Origin: Neurospora intermedia
Lineage: Eukaryota > Ascomycota > Sordariomycetes > Sordariales > Sordariaceae
Length of the DNA stretch: 64,000 bases
Reading direction: 5' to 3'
NCBI GenBank assembly: GCA_037102815.1
Contig: BTPP01000005.1
Span: 1,984,001 to 2,048,000, forward strand
Made by a program: the position numbers and the translations under genes. Below the pieces are notes generated by a model, which worked only from the letters and a program-made list of their open reading frames with translations, had not been told where the DNA came from and made no database searches. Positions 1 to 12,142 of the stretch are shown here, piece after piece. Position 1 is the first letter of the stretch, and the number at the start of each line of letters is the position of its first letter.

Positions 1-2025
1 TCAGCTCTTGCAAAATGGGTGTCATCTCTCCAACCAAGAAGTTAAAGGCCCAGTTCGTCGCTGTTGAAAGACTAGCACCCTTGGATCGAATCTTCAAGGG
101 CAATATCTCCGGCGGGTACAACCAGGGAATGGGGCCCCATGAGTATCCGAATGCTGCATTGTAAATCATGACCATAACCACAACTGCGGACGGTGTCCAA
201 TGGGTGTCAAGGTACAAGAAGTACGAAATAGCGGACAGGGAAAGCACCATAGCCACAGCACCCGTCAAGAGGATATGCCGACGACCCCAGCGGTCGACAA
301 TGTACCATGGAGGAATCGTCGACAAGAAGTAAGTGATGCCGTTGAAGCCAGTCATCAACACGGCGTCGTGGCCCACCCAGCCTGCAGACTCGAACACGAG
401 GGGTGCGTAGTATGAGATGACGTTTATGCCGTTGAGCTGCGCCAGTGCTTGAGCGGACATAGCGATGAAGACGCGACGGCTGTATCGCTTGAACATCTCA
501 CTGTATGTCCTTTCGCCCTCCTGGCGCGCAAGCAACACGCCCATCTTGATTTCTCTGAACTCATCCCTGGCGCGAGGATTATGGATGTCACCACCGCCGT
601 ACAGGTTGGCAATCACGACGATGCCCTCCTCGTCATGATCATTGTCCAGGAGCCATCTAACATCCTGATTAGCAATCAATGGAAGCCGAGTACTGAAAAA
701 AGGCTGTACTTACCTGGGTGATTCCACTATAATCAGACTTCCCAATCCCAGCAATGCGCCCATGATACATTGCATGAGGAGCGGAAGACGCCATGAGATG
801 TTACCCTCAAGGAACCCACAAAAATAGTCTACCCAGACAGAGGTTGTGTAACCAATGATGTTACCCGAGAACTCAATACAAGCAAGCTTTCCTCTGTTAT
901 GAGGAGGCGAGATCTCGGACTGGTAGACCGGAACGATAGTGGAGAGCATGCCGACACCCAAGCCAGCAATGATACGTCCGGTCATCATCATGGCCATATC
1001 GGTCGCCATGGTTTGCAAGGCACCGCCCACGAAAAAGATGCACGATCCGTAGAGGATAGTCTTGCGGCGGCCAATGATATCACCAATTCTACCCACCAGG
1101 AGCGAGGAGATGAGGGCACCTATTTCCAGAATCGCAACCATAGTGCCTATTTGCGCGCTTGTTGGCTGATTGAAATAGTCCTTGAAATACGGACCACTGT
1201 ACAGATCTCATCAGTTACTCGGCATTCGTGTCTATCGAGCGTGACAGAATGGGGTGTCAGGAAGCCGCAATAGAGGGGGGGTTCACGCACGTAATGATGC
1301 CGGACATGACACCCTGATCATATCCAAAAAGAAAGACGCCTAATGACACAAAGATGGAAGTGAAGTAGCTGTTACGAGCTGTTAGTTGTAGTTCACGCAA
1401 GTCAAAACATTGACGGGCAGCAGGAGACATCAAACATTAGCGGTTTGCCAGTAAGGCCATGAATGGGGTTTCGTGTTCCCGCCATGATGCTAGCAATAAG
1501 GCGCTCGGCCCGCGAGACAGTTCGGGGGGCGGCGTCGGGAATGCGAATTGCTTCCTTATCAACTGCTCCAGCTTGACCAGACGACCTGGAGGAGTGGGCA
1601 CCGGAGCGGGAAACAGACTCGTGATAATGGACGTGCTTGCCGCCGTGACGATGACGTTTCGGATGACGATGATGGACAAGGCCAGCGAGGGTGTCGTCCT
1701 CTAGGGTATCGTACAGTCTCTGGCGCAAAGGATCCTCGTGATCGAGCTGCTCGGCGATGTCACCGGTGTCGATCCACGAGGACTCGGAGGAGCCGTAGTC
1801 GTTGGAGTCGTCGCCGTCGCCGTCCTCCGAGTATCGCAAGCGCTCAGCAGGGTGTGGAGTAAGAAAGGAGGAACTGCCTTGTTTCCGGTTGCCGTGCGAA
1901 TGGGTCGACGGATCGTCTCGGGCAGCCGCGTGTGCGGAGAGCGTGCGAAGGGGGATATTGGAAGGGAGATGGTTCGCAATCGGAGTTGGCTGCGGAGGAG
2001 GAATCTTGGACGAGATGGAGCTGTT
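1..2025 (-). CDS. MFS sugar transporter, 3' end off the window
   Basis: Proton-coupled sugar porter of the major facilitator superfamily, acting in the plasma membrane. Supported exons are <1-656, 714-1196, 1291-1368 and 1436 upward. They join cleanly at GKPLIYFTSIFVS, GVMSGIITGPYFKDY and VESPRWLLDND. Visible family signatures are FLFGYDQGVMSG in TM1, GRIGDIIGRRK between TM2 and TM3, VESPRW after TM6, QLNGINVISYYAPLVFE in TM7 and GPIPWLYPPEILP in TM10. The window begins inside TM11, so about the last 80 residues are missing. The N-terminus has an unusually long cytosolic extension rich in Ser, His and Asp (around SSWIDTGDIAEQ). That frame is open up to 2073 but has no ATG, so the start codon must lie in an upstream exon; the acceptor near 2026 is a guess. 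The sugar specificity cannot be read from the sequence. Confidence 0.9.
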
Positions 2026-5000
2026 CTGCAGCAGCCCCCGACCGCACCTTGAGGTGGAAATAGAAGTGTTTCTTTAGTCGAGGAGAATCAGCCCGAGATG
2101 GTCGATGTCGAGACGGACGCATTGGACGGCTCGCGGGGGTCACGGGCTTGTTCACGGGGTCCCGGATCAACCAAAAAGGCAAAGGGAAAGCAATGGAAGC
2201 AAGTGCACGTGTGCAACTAACAATGACAGATGACCGAGTGTCTTGCAGAAAAGAGTTGAAGACTGCACTAGTAATGACAGAAACCTGGAGTTTCCATCAA
2301 GTAAAGTAGAGAGGTAATTGCGGCAGGCACAACCTGCTACACAACTGGCCAGGACTGGGAATCTGGGGCAACCAGAGCAGTGGAGGTACCTACGACAGCC
2401 AAGGGCCCGCCAAGACCCACCTGGCATGATACTAGCCAATCCACACCTGCTCAGAGGAGCCCCCTGCTCCAGTCCTCCAGGAGCGCTTTCCCATGCGTGA
2501 TCCACCATTTCCACATCCCGCCGATTTTGGTCTCCTTCAAACCTCAAACCGGCCTCAACTTTTGACTTGTCACTGGCAGAGACCGGTTGCACACATGCCC
2601 AAAACATTACAAGCGGCGCAAATCAAATGAAAATCACTGCAGAACCCGGCAGCCATTTCACCCTTCAATCATCCACATGATTGCAACGTCAGAGTTCACA
2701 ATGTCTGGAGTGTCAGACTTGTCCGAATGATCATGATCGACACCTGGCATTCATTCATTGTGTGCCCCTTGTGCAATATGGTAGACGGCAGGAGTCAAAG
2801 CTGAAATGGCGATGATGGGACGAAGCACTTCTCGACGAATTGACTTGCCCTTCGAAACAATCAAATAGCGACATCCAAGTTATTCACAGATCCAATACAC
2901 GTCTAGCCGGCAAGCGTGGTGCCTAGCCGGATGCCCCAGATGTCCCAGATATCGGAGCAATTTATTTAAACACCGAACCCACGATCGTTAGCTCGAAACT
3001 AGGGGTTCGATGAGCCTCCACGCGGGAACTCCTTGTCTCCGGGACAACATCGATGTCAACATCATAGCTATCACAGTACGTACATTGCGAGGCTAACGCA
3101 CCGAGGTATCTCACAAGTTTATCAAGACATCATCCAAAGAAAAAACAGAATGAGGATCCAAAAGACCGAGATCCCCAGACAGTGCTTGGCATTATCCATG
3201 ACAAAGCAAGATTCATATCATTGTTATTGTTCCTGTGGTTCTCTCTCAGTGTCTTGACAAAGGTACATAGAAGCTGCAATGGTGGAGAAGCCAATGTAAG
3301 CGAATGAACCTGAACCTTAAACCTCCAAAGCTACCTGGGTATCAAGAGCCTTCCAGACCATCCGCGACTTCAATACAGGTCAACAGCCGAAGCCTAGGTA
3401 CGAAACCATCACCTCTCATCATGACTCCTACCGAAGGCACGTTTCTCGCCCACATTATCATTGCCGTACTGCCGTGGCCTACGGTCCCGAGCAGCTACAG
3501 TAACATGTTCTTATTTCAGGTACATGATATCATTCCTACCCGATCCTGACGTCCAACAGTCCGGGCCGTCTGCTGTGCCTCCACTACCCAGAGCCTGCCC
3601 GATGGCCTGAAGAAGACAGGGACGGTCCGTACCACCGTCCCCGCTGTCTTGGGTTCGCTCACGTGAACGGCACAGAGCCTCCTGCTTGAACATTTGCTTG
3701 CGTGGTGCACCTTAGTTGGGCTTCTTCCACGAGATCCAATGTCTAGAGAAAATAGACCATCGCTAGCTCGTAGGCACATGCGGTAACTAGAACTCCAATC
3801 GGGGTATTAAGCAGGGTTTTGCATGTTACTATCAACAAGTATGGGTTTTAAGTGCAGAGGGTGCTACCACAGTACACTGTATGCACGAATCAGGGGTACT
3901 GCTGTGCAGAACTGGATTTTGGATTGCATTGTAGTTGAAAGAAAGGGAAAGACTTTGCAAGAATTGAGGCAAGAAGATGATCAAAATGAGTGAAGCTTTC
4001 AAATATATTTTATATATAGTTACGCAAAGGTGAAAATGGAGGTACAAATGCAACTAAGTGCACTAACAGAAATGGAGCCTACGTATGGATGTTCCCAGGC
4101 CTAACCACCTCGGGCACTCTTTTGCGAGCGAAAAGTGCACTTCTTTCAGGCCGTGCGTCACAAGTCAGATAGTGCGTGCCGGGTGCCCGTTGCATGGGGA
4201 CCGCCTGCGAAGGCACTAACACCTTGGGTAACCTCACATTTTAGCAGCCTTGCTCGTGCAAGACATCTCTGCTACACTAGAGGTACCTAGGTAAAATTTT
4301 TACACAGTTGAGATCTTACCTCGCTAGAGGTGAGTATTCCTCTTCATGGCTTCCAATGGCTGATGACACGAAGCTGGTACTAGGTACTAGTGGTATTCGT
4401 GTATACCGCGTCCCGAAAAAAAAACCTAGATATAGCTTCTACTTCCGTCTATTGGCGTCTTCTAGAGGAAGTGTGCACACCTGGGTGCCTGCACAGCTGT
4501 ACCTGCAGATGCTCCTGCTCAATAAGTCTCCCCGCCCCGGCTTGCTCTAGTTGGTGCCTTGAGTGACAGTCGCAACATGACCTTTTAAGCCCCTGGGTGA
4601 GCAAAGGTACACCAGGATCTGATTATCATAGCCATCAAACACGCGTCATCCAATCTGCTATCTTTCTCCGTTTGTTGAACGACCCACGAGGCCATGCTCT
4701 TCCTGTTGCCCTGATGTGGTGCTACCTAGGTATTCTCGCTGCATGGGGTTCGTGCCTGGCTGGACCTGGTAGCCATGCAGCCACCCAGTGTGGGTTTAAA
4801 TGTCTCCGGCCACCTGCAAATCCCCCGTCAAAGATGTACGCTCCGACTTCACTTTCGTTACGGGAAAGAAAATTAGTGAATACGTTAGAGCCACCGTAGC
4901 TGATCAAATTTTTAGTTCTGGAGACGAAGGATTTTGGGACACTGGTTTTGGATGTCTGGAATGCAATTCTTTCGCGAGTATACAGGAGGTGCTTTGGTGC

Positions 5001-7336
5001 AAAAACCTCAGTTGGGGGTGGCCGGAGACTTTTGGACCCCAAGTTTCTACTTTCATGTTCAATGCTGGTTTGGTTATTAGCGCGGTTCTTCCAACAAGGG
5101 GTTTGCAAAGAATATACAGGTAAATATCAGAATAGGTAACCACATTCGAAACAGACTATGAAGAAGACTATATGAAGCATCGAAACGCATCTGGTAGAAA
5201 CTTATATAAGCATTAAGATCATGGTGGATAGACAAGTTGTGCGGAATGCGTAGTGGAGTCCCGCCCCAACGAAAAGACCAGGGGTGGACAGTTGGGAATT
5301 CCCCTTTTGGACACCATATCGGGCAGGTGTGTATACGCAGTACCAGCTTAAGCATTGGAAGAAGTCCATTGTGTACACAAGTGTCTCTTGACACTTTCCA
5401 CATGATGAATCAATGAACCAGTTGATATATGCCGAGTGTGGATTTCGAGTTAAGGCTGTAAGTACGGATGGAAACTAAACGAAGAAAGACATGATTGGAC
5501 ATGATCATATCGAACTTGATCCGTTGGGCTCGTCTTCGCCTGAAAATTCGACGCATGGATGCGCCCTGCAGGAGGGAACACACAGCCTTGGTGTTCGAGA
5601 AGCCGGAGTTGTTGCAGGCGTCGGAATCGCCTGAACCTCAGCTGTATCTGGACAATCTGCAGAAGGATGTGCGGGCACGCCGCTGACCCTGGCTCGGTGG
5701 TACTTTCTTAGGCCATCCGTGGTTTCGGCCTGGTCGTCATTCGGTTCCGCTTCTCACCGGCTTCCGTTGCGGGTGTGTATTGTCCAGCTCATCGTGCGTG
5801 AGAATATTGACATGGAGGTCAATCACCCTAATCGACCAAGTTTTGCGTCCCTTAGGACCTGTAGGTAAACCTCACGAACAGCGTGTCCAATTGCGTGCCA
5901 TTCGGATTCCTGATTGTGGGCGAGACATGTAGCTATAATGGCCGGTGATGTACCTGGGCCGGCTACTCGGAACCGCGCCCAACGTTTTGCTTGTCCCAGA
6001 GAGTAGTGTAAGACCTCGACGGGAGTTCCGAGACCCACGGTTCGCCGATCTAGTCCGGAGTTTGGGGTGTCGTGGTCTTCGTGTCAGGTGGTGTTGCTGG
6101 GTCCTGGACCCCTGCCTTGACTCTCTTTTCGTATATGGTTTTTCGCTTCATCCCTTTCTGTCACCAACTCACCCGGCAAGGAGAGAACGCGCAATAACAA
6201 CAGGGAAAGAACAAAATCGAGAAAAAGCAGAATCATTCGCCAGCATGTCGTTGCGTTGTGATCTCGTTCGGAAGTGAAATAGTTTCAGAGAGGCCAGCGC
6301 AAGTGTAACGCTGGGATGATTTGGACGAAACGTGAACCCATCAGGTTGCTTGTCACGTCTTGGTCATTTCGAAGGCTGGGCTTCGGCTTCCATAGAGCAA
6401 GAGCTAAAGGTTTCTGACCAATCACATGCGGTCAAAAGCCAAGAGGAGGAGCCCCAGACGCGACCTGGCCAGTCAAAAATTAGCGCCCTAAGCCTGTTCC
6501 TGCTGCCGTTACCGCTGCCCGAATGGAAGCGACGAGGGAGCGCGGCCACTGGGCGACCACCCACCTACCTTGTTACCCAGCCATTGCCAATACTGAAAAA
6601 TAGATGCCAGAGTGCCAATCGATGCCATGCATTGTGTGTGTAAAATCCCTTGCCCTCGGCCTACATAGTAGGTGAGTGGCCTACCAGTCGAGTTTTATAT
6701 TTTGCAAGCGGACCCGCCAACCCCAGGCCGCCGTGAGCTTCCCGTGTCTGTTTTCTCTCCGCCCCCATCGTCGGCATCCATACAAATCCATCGGGACCAC
6801 CTGCCCTGCGCTTCTACTCCACGTCCCTGTTTTTCTTTTTCTTCGCGACCTTCGAGCCAATAATAGGGCATCGCCATTACTCCTAATCTTCGGTTCCAGA
6901 GCACATAGCGCACACCAAGGACGACCATTGGCGACGCGAAACACACAGGGAGGAGGGATCGATTTGCGCAGACACAACCTTGGAGAGGAAGAGAAGAGAG
7001 TCGGGTCCGCCTCTCTCGTCCATCTTCACGCTACAAACCGCAGCTCTTCGATTGACATTTATCGCATTCTCCACACGCCAGCGACAACGGGTCTTCCCAA
7101 CTGAACACAAAGCAACAACCGCCAGCCAAAGGATATCTGCGTTGAAGGATTGAAAGGTCACAAAGGGCGGACGACGGCATCAGGTCGACACGCGCATATT
7201 CTGGCATTTGCCATTGCAATTGAGCGGCAGCCGGAGACGCAAAGGCATACCTCCGGCAGATATTACGGAAGCACGTCTCTCTCCGCATTAACTTTCAATC
7301 CAAACGCACCGCAGCTGTTGCATACGAGACGACACC
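2026..7336. other. Gene-poor spacer between transporter and chs7
   Basis: No convincing gene over about 5.3 kb. Short open frames on both strands lack domains and coherent codon use. Part must hold the transporter's first exon and promoter and the chs7 leader. A pyrimidine-rich stretch lies at about 6720-6900. Several copies of an AGGTACCT/CCTAGGTA palindrome occur here (near 2384, 3393, 4277 and 4723). Confidence 0.6.
4277..4293. repeat. Dispersed palindrome copy (CTAGAGGTACCTAGGTA)
   Basis: Contains the AGGTACCT core shared with 13855-13873, 17446-17459, 50286-50297 and 62446-62459. Confidence 0.7.
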
Positions 7337-8642
7337 ATGGGCTCAACACAATTTGGCAACTTTCATGTGAGCTCCCAACGCCGAAGACGGTGGGCGCAGA
7401 AGGCGCCCGGTTCTCCTTTCAGAAACGCAGATTCTGACTCTTGGCGCCTCCATATTTACAGGACTTCTGTCGAGATTCGACTCTTCCTATCTGCAATGTG
7501 AGTAGGGCCCTACCCCCTCTGGTGAAGGCGATGGTTCCTGCGCCCCGGAACCATGTTCTCTCGGACCCTCGTTCCTGTTTGCTCTTCAGTCTGACTTAAC
7601 ACGGCCATTTCTTGGGAAAACAGCTCCTTTCGGATAATCACAGCCAGTCTGGACCATGGGACGGCTCGGATAATTGCCAGTTGAGAGGAATACCTCTGTC
7701 GAACGGAAAGAGGCTTGGGAACCTAGGTATGTGACACTGCATGGATATCAACGCGAGCATGTGCTGACTCAGCGCAGGATCCATACTGCTATGCGCAATT
7801 GCGATTCTTACATCTGGGTATCTGCTCTACAGGTCTGAGCGGAAACGAGCTGCGGTTGGTCGTCGGTATGCTTGTTCCAAATCACCGGACGAAAACTTGG
7901 GGATGCGATAACTAACAACTCGGCAGAGAAATGCAAGTCTTCCTCTTGGGCTACATTGTTATATCGATATGTGAGATCTTCACAGTGGGAGATTTCCCGC
8001 TGAATTCTACAGTCCGCATCGTAAGTTTGGCCTGGCCAGAGGACGGCAAGCAGTTTCTCGTGTTTTGTTTCGTTTCGACTGACTCGCACCCAGGCGTTCA
8101 CAGCCATTCACATCGGCTTCATCATCGCCACTACCTGGATACTGATGCTCAACGCAATCGTCGGCTACCAACTGCTCGATGATGGCACTCTGCTTTCACT
8201 GGCTTTGATAGTTGGTTCTGCTGCGATTCTGCTTGTCGGAACTGGTTACATCGCTCTCGACACTGGACTGCACTGGACAGGCTACTGGGATAGTAGCTAT
8301 GAGCTGCCCAAAAACCGACACATTGCACTCTACGTGCTTTACCAGCTTGCGCCCCTTGTTTTCCTGGTCGCCTACTTCGTCCTGGAGGCCATCCTGGTTA
8401 TCAAGATTCTCGGCGAAACGCGCCCGATGCTCTATCTGGCCTCTGCTGCGATCCTCTTCGCGGCAGGCCAAGTCTTCAATTATGAAGTCAGCAAGTACAT
8501 TTGTGACGGCACATCTGGAAAGATAGATGGCGCGCTTTTCGAAACCCTATTTACTCTCCTGGCGGTAGTAATGAACTGGGTCTTCTGGTCCAGCATTACC
8601 GAGGACGATTGGCCGACGGTTCCGCCTAACCAGTTCCCATAG
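7337..8642 (+). CDS. chs7: Chitin synthase export chaperone Chs7
   Basis: Chs7-family membrane protein of the endoplasmic reticulum; in yeast it is needed for export of chitin synthase 3 from the ER. Six exons: 7337-7366, 7462-7497, 7624-7726, 7778-7865, 7927-8020 and 8094-8642, giving 299 residues, the usual family length. The start MGSTQFGNFHDFCRDSTLPICN matches the conserved family N-terminus. Further hallmarks are GIPLSNGKRLGNLG, RSERKRAAVGRREMQ, YIALDTGLHWTGYWDSS and the C-terminal VFWSSITEDDWP. About seven hydrophobic segments follow the short N-terminal region. All introns have GT-AG ends, and several tiny 5' exons make the gene easy to mis-call. The identity is very secure; the ER role is family knowledge. 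Confidence 0.96.
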
Positions 8643-9643
8643 AAGGGCCAGTACAGGTTGAAGTCTCGAAAGCCGAGGTCAACGGTATTCAAAGATGAGT
8701 TTTTGGGGATACTTGAGCGCTTGCAAGTGGGTGTCCCATAGACATGGCTCTACCGGTGCTCATCCCGAACAGGAGAACCGCCTTCCCTTTTCTGCTTCAT
8801 GACGGCGGCGAGACCTCCTTCGCACATATACCCCCCAACAGGGAAAAAAAGCAAAATGGCAAAAATACACCAACGGATATGAAGACACGAAAGAGCGATC
8901 ACATGTTTTTTTTTTCTTCTTCTTTTTCTTCTTCTTCTTCTTCTATTACCACGACACGTTTGCTTTAATAACGGCTCTTGCGAGCGGGAAGGAACAGAAA
9001 GAGCGAGGAGGGACGGGACGGCAAGCGGGTTGTTGGGTTATGGATTGCCCGTCTACACTGTCGTTTGGACAACCCGCAGAAACCAACTTGCGACGCTTAT
9101 CGACAACTATCATGCACCAAACCTAATTAAGAATGTTTCTAAAAAGACGGGGACGACGACGCGGGGATAGAAAAAGGCGTACGCAAGATGGCATGGAGTC
9201 GAAGCAGGCAAGACAACAAGAAAGGGGGAGGGAAGAGCAGCGGGAAGACTGGATGAAACAAGCCGGAACTCTATCATGGTTCTGTGATTGTTTGGTGGGT
9301 TCAGCTACGTACCGCTTGTGTTTAATGATGATGACTTTGAGGCGCTCTGTACGACGGGGAAATTTACGGCGAATGTATACCAAGGGAGAGATGCTTCTCG
9401 GGGATACTTTGGGGCGGGGAGCGTGGATTTACGTACTATTATTACTTATACCCTAGTCAGACGAGGAATGAGATACACACACAGCTCATGATCTAATCAT
9501 TTGCTGGTAAAATTGAGTGATTGGAACCAATTTTATCCTCAGCAAAGACTGAATGTTCAGACGCTGTTTTGTAGCTTTCATCGAAAGCGAAGAGAATAAA
9601 AACCATCATCGCAGTATCCCATCAATCCGATCTGTCGTGCCCA
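8643..9643. other. Spacer downstream of chs7
   Basis: Contains the chs7 3' untranslated region, a pyrimidine/TTC microsatellite at 8905-8945 and no supported gene. Confidence 0.6.
8905..8945. repeat. Pyrimidine tract with (TTC)n microsatellite
   Basis: A T run is followed by TTC units and ends at about 8945, roughly 265 bp after the chs7 stop codon. It is probably in the transcribed 3' region or just beyond it. Confidence 0.9.
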
Positions 9644-9823
9644 TCAAACCTTGTAACAAACATCATCTCCCTGATTTCTCCCACGTTCCCAGCGACCAAA
9701 GCGTATTAGCGTGTGCATAAGAAAAGCAAAGAAAAACATAAACACCATGAGGGCACTACCGAACCAAAACCCTTCCAGCAGGCGCCTCTCACTCCTAAAA
9801 AGAGCCTCAGCCGGGCCGCCCAT
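9644..9823 (-). CDS. Candidate small single-span membrane protein
   Basis: A 59-residue open frame starting at an ATG (9823). It begins MGGPAEALFRSERRLLEG and contains one strongly hydrophobic segment (FWFGSALMVFMFFFAFLMHTLI, shown here in parts: FWFGSALMVF then MFFFAFLMHTLI). A basic and acidic tail, RFGRWERGRN, follows. The layout is that of a one-TM small protein. It lies only 56 bp beyond the stop codon of the b561-like gene on the same strand, so it may instead be chance sequence in that gene's 3' UTR. I do not recognise a family. The composition argues mildly for a real protein, but nothing else supports it. Confidence 0.3.
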   Translation of the reverse strand: MGGPAEALFRSERRLLEGFWFGSALMVFMFFFAFLMHTLIRFGRWERGRNQGDDVCYKV

Positions 9824-9879
9824 CGTCACGAACCTTTTTCTCCCCTTCGATCCTCGGTATTTTTCTTATTGATATAACC

Positions 9880-10785
9880 TTAGACAGCACGCGTGGCCTC
9901 CTGCCTGACCCTATCAATCCCCAATTTCCGCAATTGCACCCTCGGATAAACTCCCAGCACAACCAGTGCAATCCCCAATCCGAAGGTCCACCCCTTGATC
10001 TTCAGCACGTTCCGACTATAATCGGTATCCGCCGCCGCGGCCACGGTAGCCAGCACCAACACCAACAGTCCGTAACCAGCGTACCGATGATATTTCCACA
10101 GACTTTTAGCCTTCTCTTCCCCTCCCAGCACGGCGGGGACAGCCCAAATACAAATCCCAAACACGTACTGGGCCAACAGCAAAGTGCCAGTGATCACGCC
10201 CAGGTAGGCGTGCAGAGAGTGTAAGTGGGCGAGGTGGTTGACGTGTTTGTTTGTTTCGATGATGGTGATTCCCGAAACAAAGCAGAGGAAGGAGAGGAGG
10301 TGGAGGGAGGCGTGGATGCGCTGGCCGAGGCGTTTGGCGTCGGGGGTGGAGGTTGGTTGGAGAACTAGAATCGCTTGGATGAGGAGGAAGGTGCCGAGGG
10401 ATTGGAGCAATGGGTGGGGAGAGATGAGAGCGCCGAGCTTGTGGAGGAAGACGGCCGACCAGGTGGCTATGAGAAGGAGGAGAGCGCCAAGTTGGGAGAG
10501 CCAGGCTGTTCCTGTGGATGGGAGGTGGGGGTTTAGTAATGCAGCGTCACAAATTTGGATGGTAGAGTACAGAAGAAAGGGAAGAATGGATACAACAGCG
10601 TTTGATGCTATGGAGGGTAGAGTATACATACCAAGAACGAGGTTCAAAAAGATCGGAGCGTCTGGCTTTTGAAGAGCGTCGCCTGGTCCTCCAAGTAGTG
10701 GTTCGCTTTCCGTTGGGGTAGCGGGCTCACCATCAGTTGTGCTGAGGGGAGGAGGAGATTGTGTTGATGGTTCTGAGGGAGCCAT
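9880..10785 (-). CDS. Cytochrome b561-like multi-pass membrane protein
   Basis: Eukaryotic cytochrome b561/ferric reductase transmembrane-type protein; family members bind two b hemes and move electrons across a membrane. Exons are 10785-10632 and 10511-9880, coding 261 residues, with a Pro/Ser-rich N-terminus of about 45 residues followed by roughly five or six membrane helices. Conserved histidines fitting heme ligation occur in ISPHPLLQS, RIHASLHLL, HSLHAYLG and KYHRYAGYG. The splice is inferred from donor GTATGT, a CTAAA-type branch site and acceptor CACAG, which restore the family-typical join LVLGTAWLSQLGA. The 120-nt intron is itself open and in frame, so an unspliced version would be 301 residues. 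The electron donor and the membrane are unknown. Confidence 0.85.
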   Translation of the reverse strand: MAPSEPSTQSPPPLSTTDGEPATPTESEPLLGGPGDALQKPDAPIFLNLVLGMYTLPSIASNAVVSILPFLLYSTIQICDAALLNPHLPSTGTAWLSQLGALLLLIATWSAVFLHKLGALISPHPLLQSLGTFLLIQAILVLQPTSTPDAKRLGQRIHASLHLLSFLCFVSGITIIETNKHVNHLAHLHSLHAYLGVITGTLLLAQYVFGICIWAVPAVLGGEEKAKSLWKYHRYAGYGLLVLVLATVAAAADTDYSRNVLKIKGWTFGLGIALVVLGVYPRVQLRKLGIDRVRQEATRAV

Positions 10786-12142
10786 GGTTGCGAGCTTCTT
10801 TTCAAGTTATTATTCGAGTCTCGGACAACGAAGGTACTTGTTTCGGTGGCCAAGCCTAAGTATCATGCGTCTAAAGCAAGTAATGCCCAACGTCTTGATG
10901 CAAGGTGGGTGAATTCTTGTGGTTGATTTCGGTCTGTATTTCGAGCCACAGAAGATGGAAGATAGTTTGACCAGCAGGTGGCGCGGGGAAGGTGGTCTTT
11001 TTATTCAGAGGGCTGGAGGGAAGAGGAGGAAGACGGCTTGCAGTGGTGCACCCTCGGGTAGGTGGTACCTGTTGCTTATCTGAGCAGGTGTAAATGTGGT
11101 CACAAATCCGATAGCAACGCTGGTACCCTGCCATACAGTACCAGGGCACTTCCTCTGATGTGATGAGGGGAAGAGAAACGTTCGGACATCTAGGAGGCAC
11201 GTCGATGCAATGTTCGCTTTCGAGGCGCACGAGCGAGATGCAAGTCCATTGGATTCCGGTTCGTCTTGTCAATGACAATATTGATACGCATCGGAGGCCG
11301 ACTACTAATTGCGATTGTACAGAAACCTTCCAAACCAACGCAGATAGAAACCAAGCAGTTATCCGTACAGTCAACCGACTTGCTTGGAGGTGATTGCGTA
11401 GCTGCGAACACTGATGACGAAACCAACAAGAGCTTTGGCTGAAAGAGCTGAGGTTGTAGATGCCCCAAGCTCCTCCGTCCTTGCACTACTAACCTTATAC
11501 ACTACTCGCACCAATCACAACTTCGTTTGCCATGTGAGTAAACTTGCACACGGTGTGAGACGAGAGCACTGCTACTGTAGTTGCCGCGATCCTTATCCCT
11601 GCGTATCGTGTTCACAGCACCATCATCACTGTGTGGCATTTGAGCGGGATGCCCGCTCTGACCTGATACTTAGTGTGCACACATAAGCTTATCGGGCGGG
11701 GAGATACGTGCTCGCCCGAAACCCCGCCGTAACCTAATATATACTCCCTCGCTAGCACCGGGCAGGTCCTCCCGAGAAATACGGAGGACGGAAATAGGAG
11801 CCGTACCTCTAGCGGCCTCGCCTGTAGGAAGGGAACTATAGGGAGTCGTCGTTACTAGGTAGTGGAGCGGTGTCGGAGCCGGCCGGTGACTTTCGTTGCA
11901 GATCGAATACGACGGTTAGGTACGACGAAGAAGGACCACGATTGTCGTTGCTGTTACGTACTTTGACCACCTCAACGCACTATCTTGCTTAAGCTATCGC
12001 TTTTGTATGTCGCTGTGGTGATATAAATTCTGCCACCTGCTCTTGGTCTATCCCGAGGACGCTTGTTCCCTCTCTGTTTTCTTTTTTCTTTGTAACATCG
12101 AGGACTGAAGTCTCACTTATTCAAATACACATTTCCCTCACC
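10786..12142. other. Spacer between b561-like gene and allantoicase
   Basis: Divergent promoter region for the b561-like gene (minus) and allantoicase (plus). No supported gene; a 167-codon minus frame at 10871-11374 has no family features. GATA-type sites are clustered in the half nearest allantoicase. Confidence 0.6.
11690..12052 (+). promoter_or_regulatory. Clustered GATA motifs upstream of allantoicase
   Basis: GATA cores occur as pairs: TATC at 11690 with GATA at 11703; TATC at 11981 with TATC at 11995; and GATA at 12020 with TATC at 12049. Family knowledge: the Neurospora GATA factor NIT2 binds paired GATA elements, and the allantoicase gene of Neurospora is a NIT2 target. Functional use of these particular sites is inference. 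Confidence 0.5.

Noticed and set aside
7722-7729. CCTAGGTA at the end of chs7 exon 3 as a palindrome-family copy
   Set aside because: It is explained by the exon end plus the GTATGT splice donor.
10871-11374. 167-codon minus-strand frame
   Set aside because: No domain and unusual residue mix; it occupies the promoter side of the b561-like gene.
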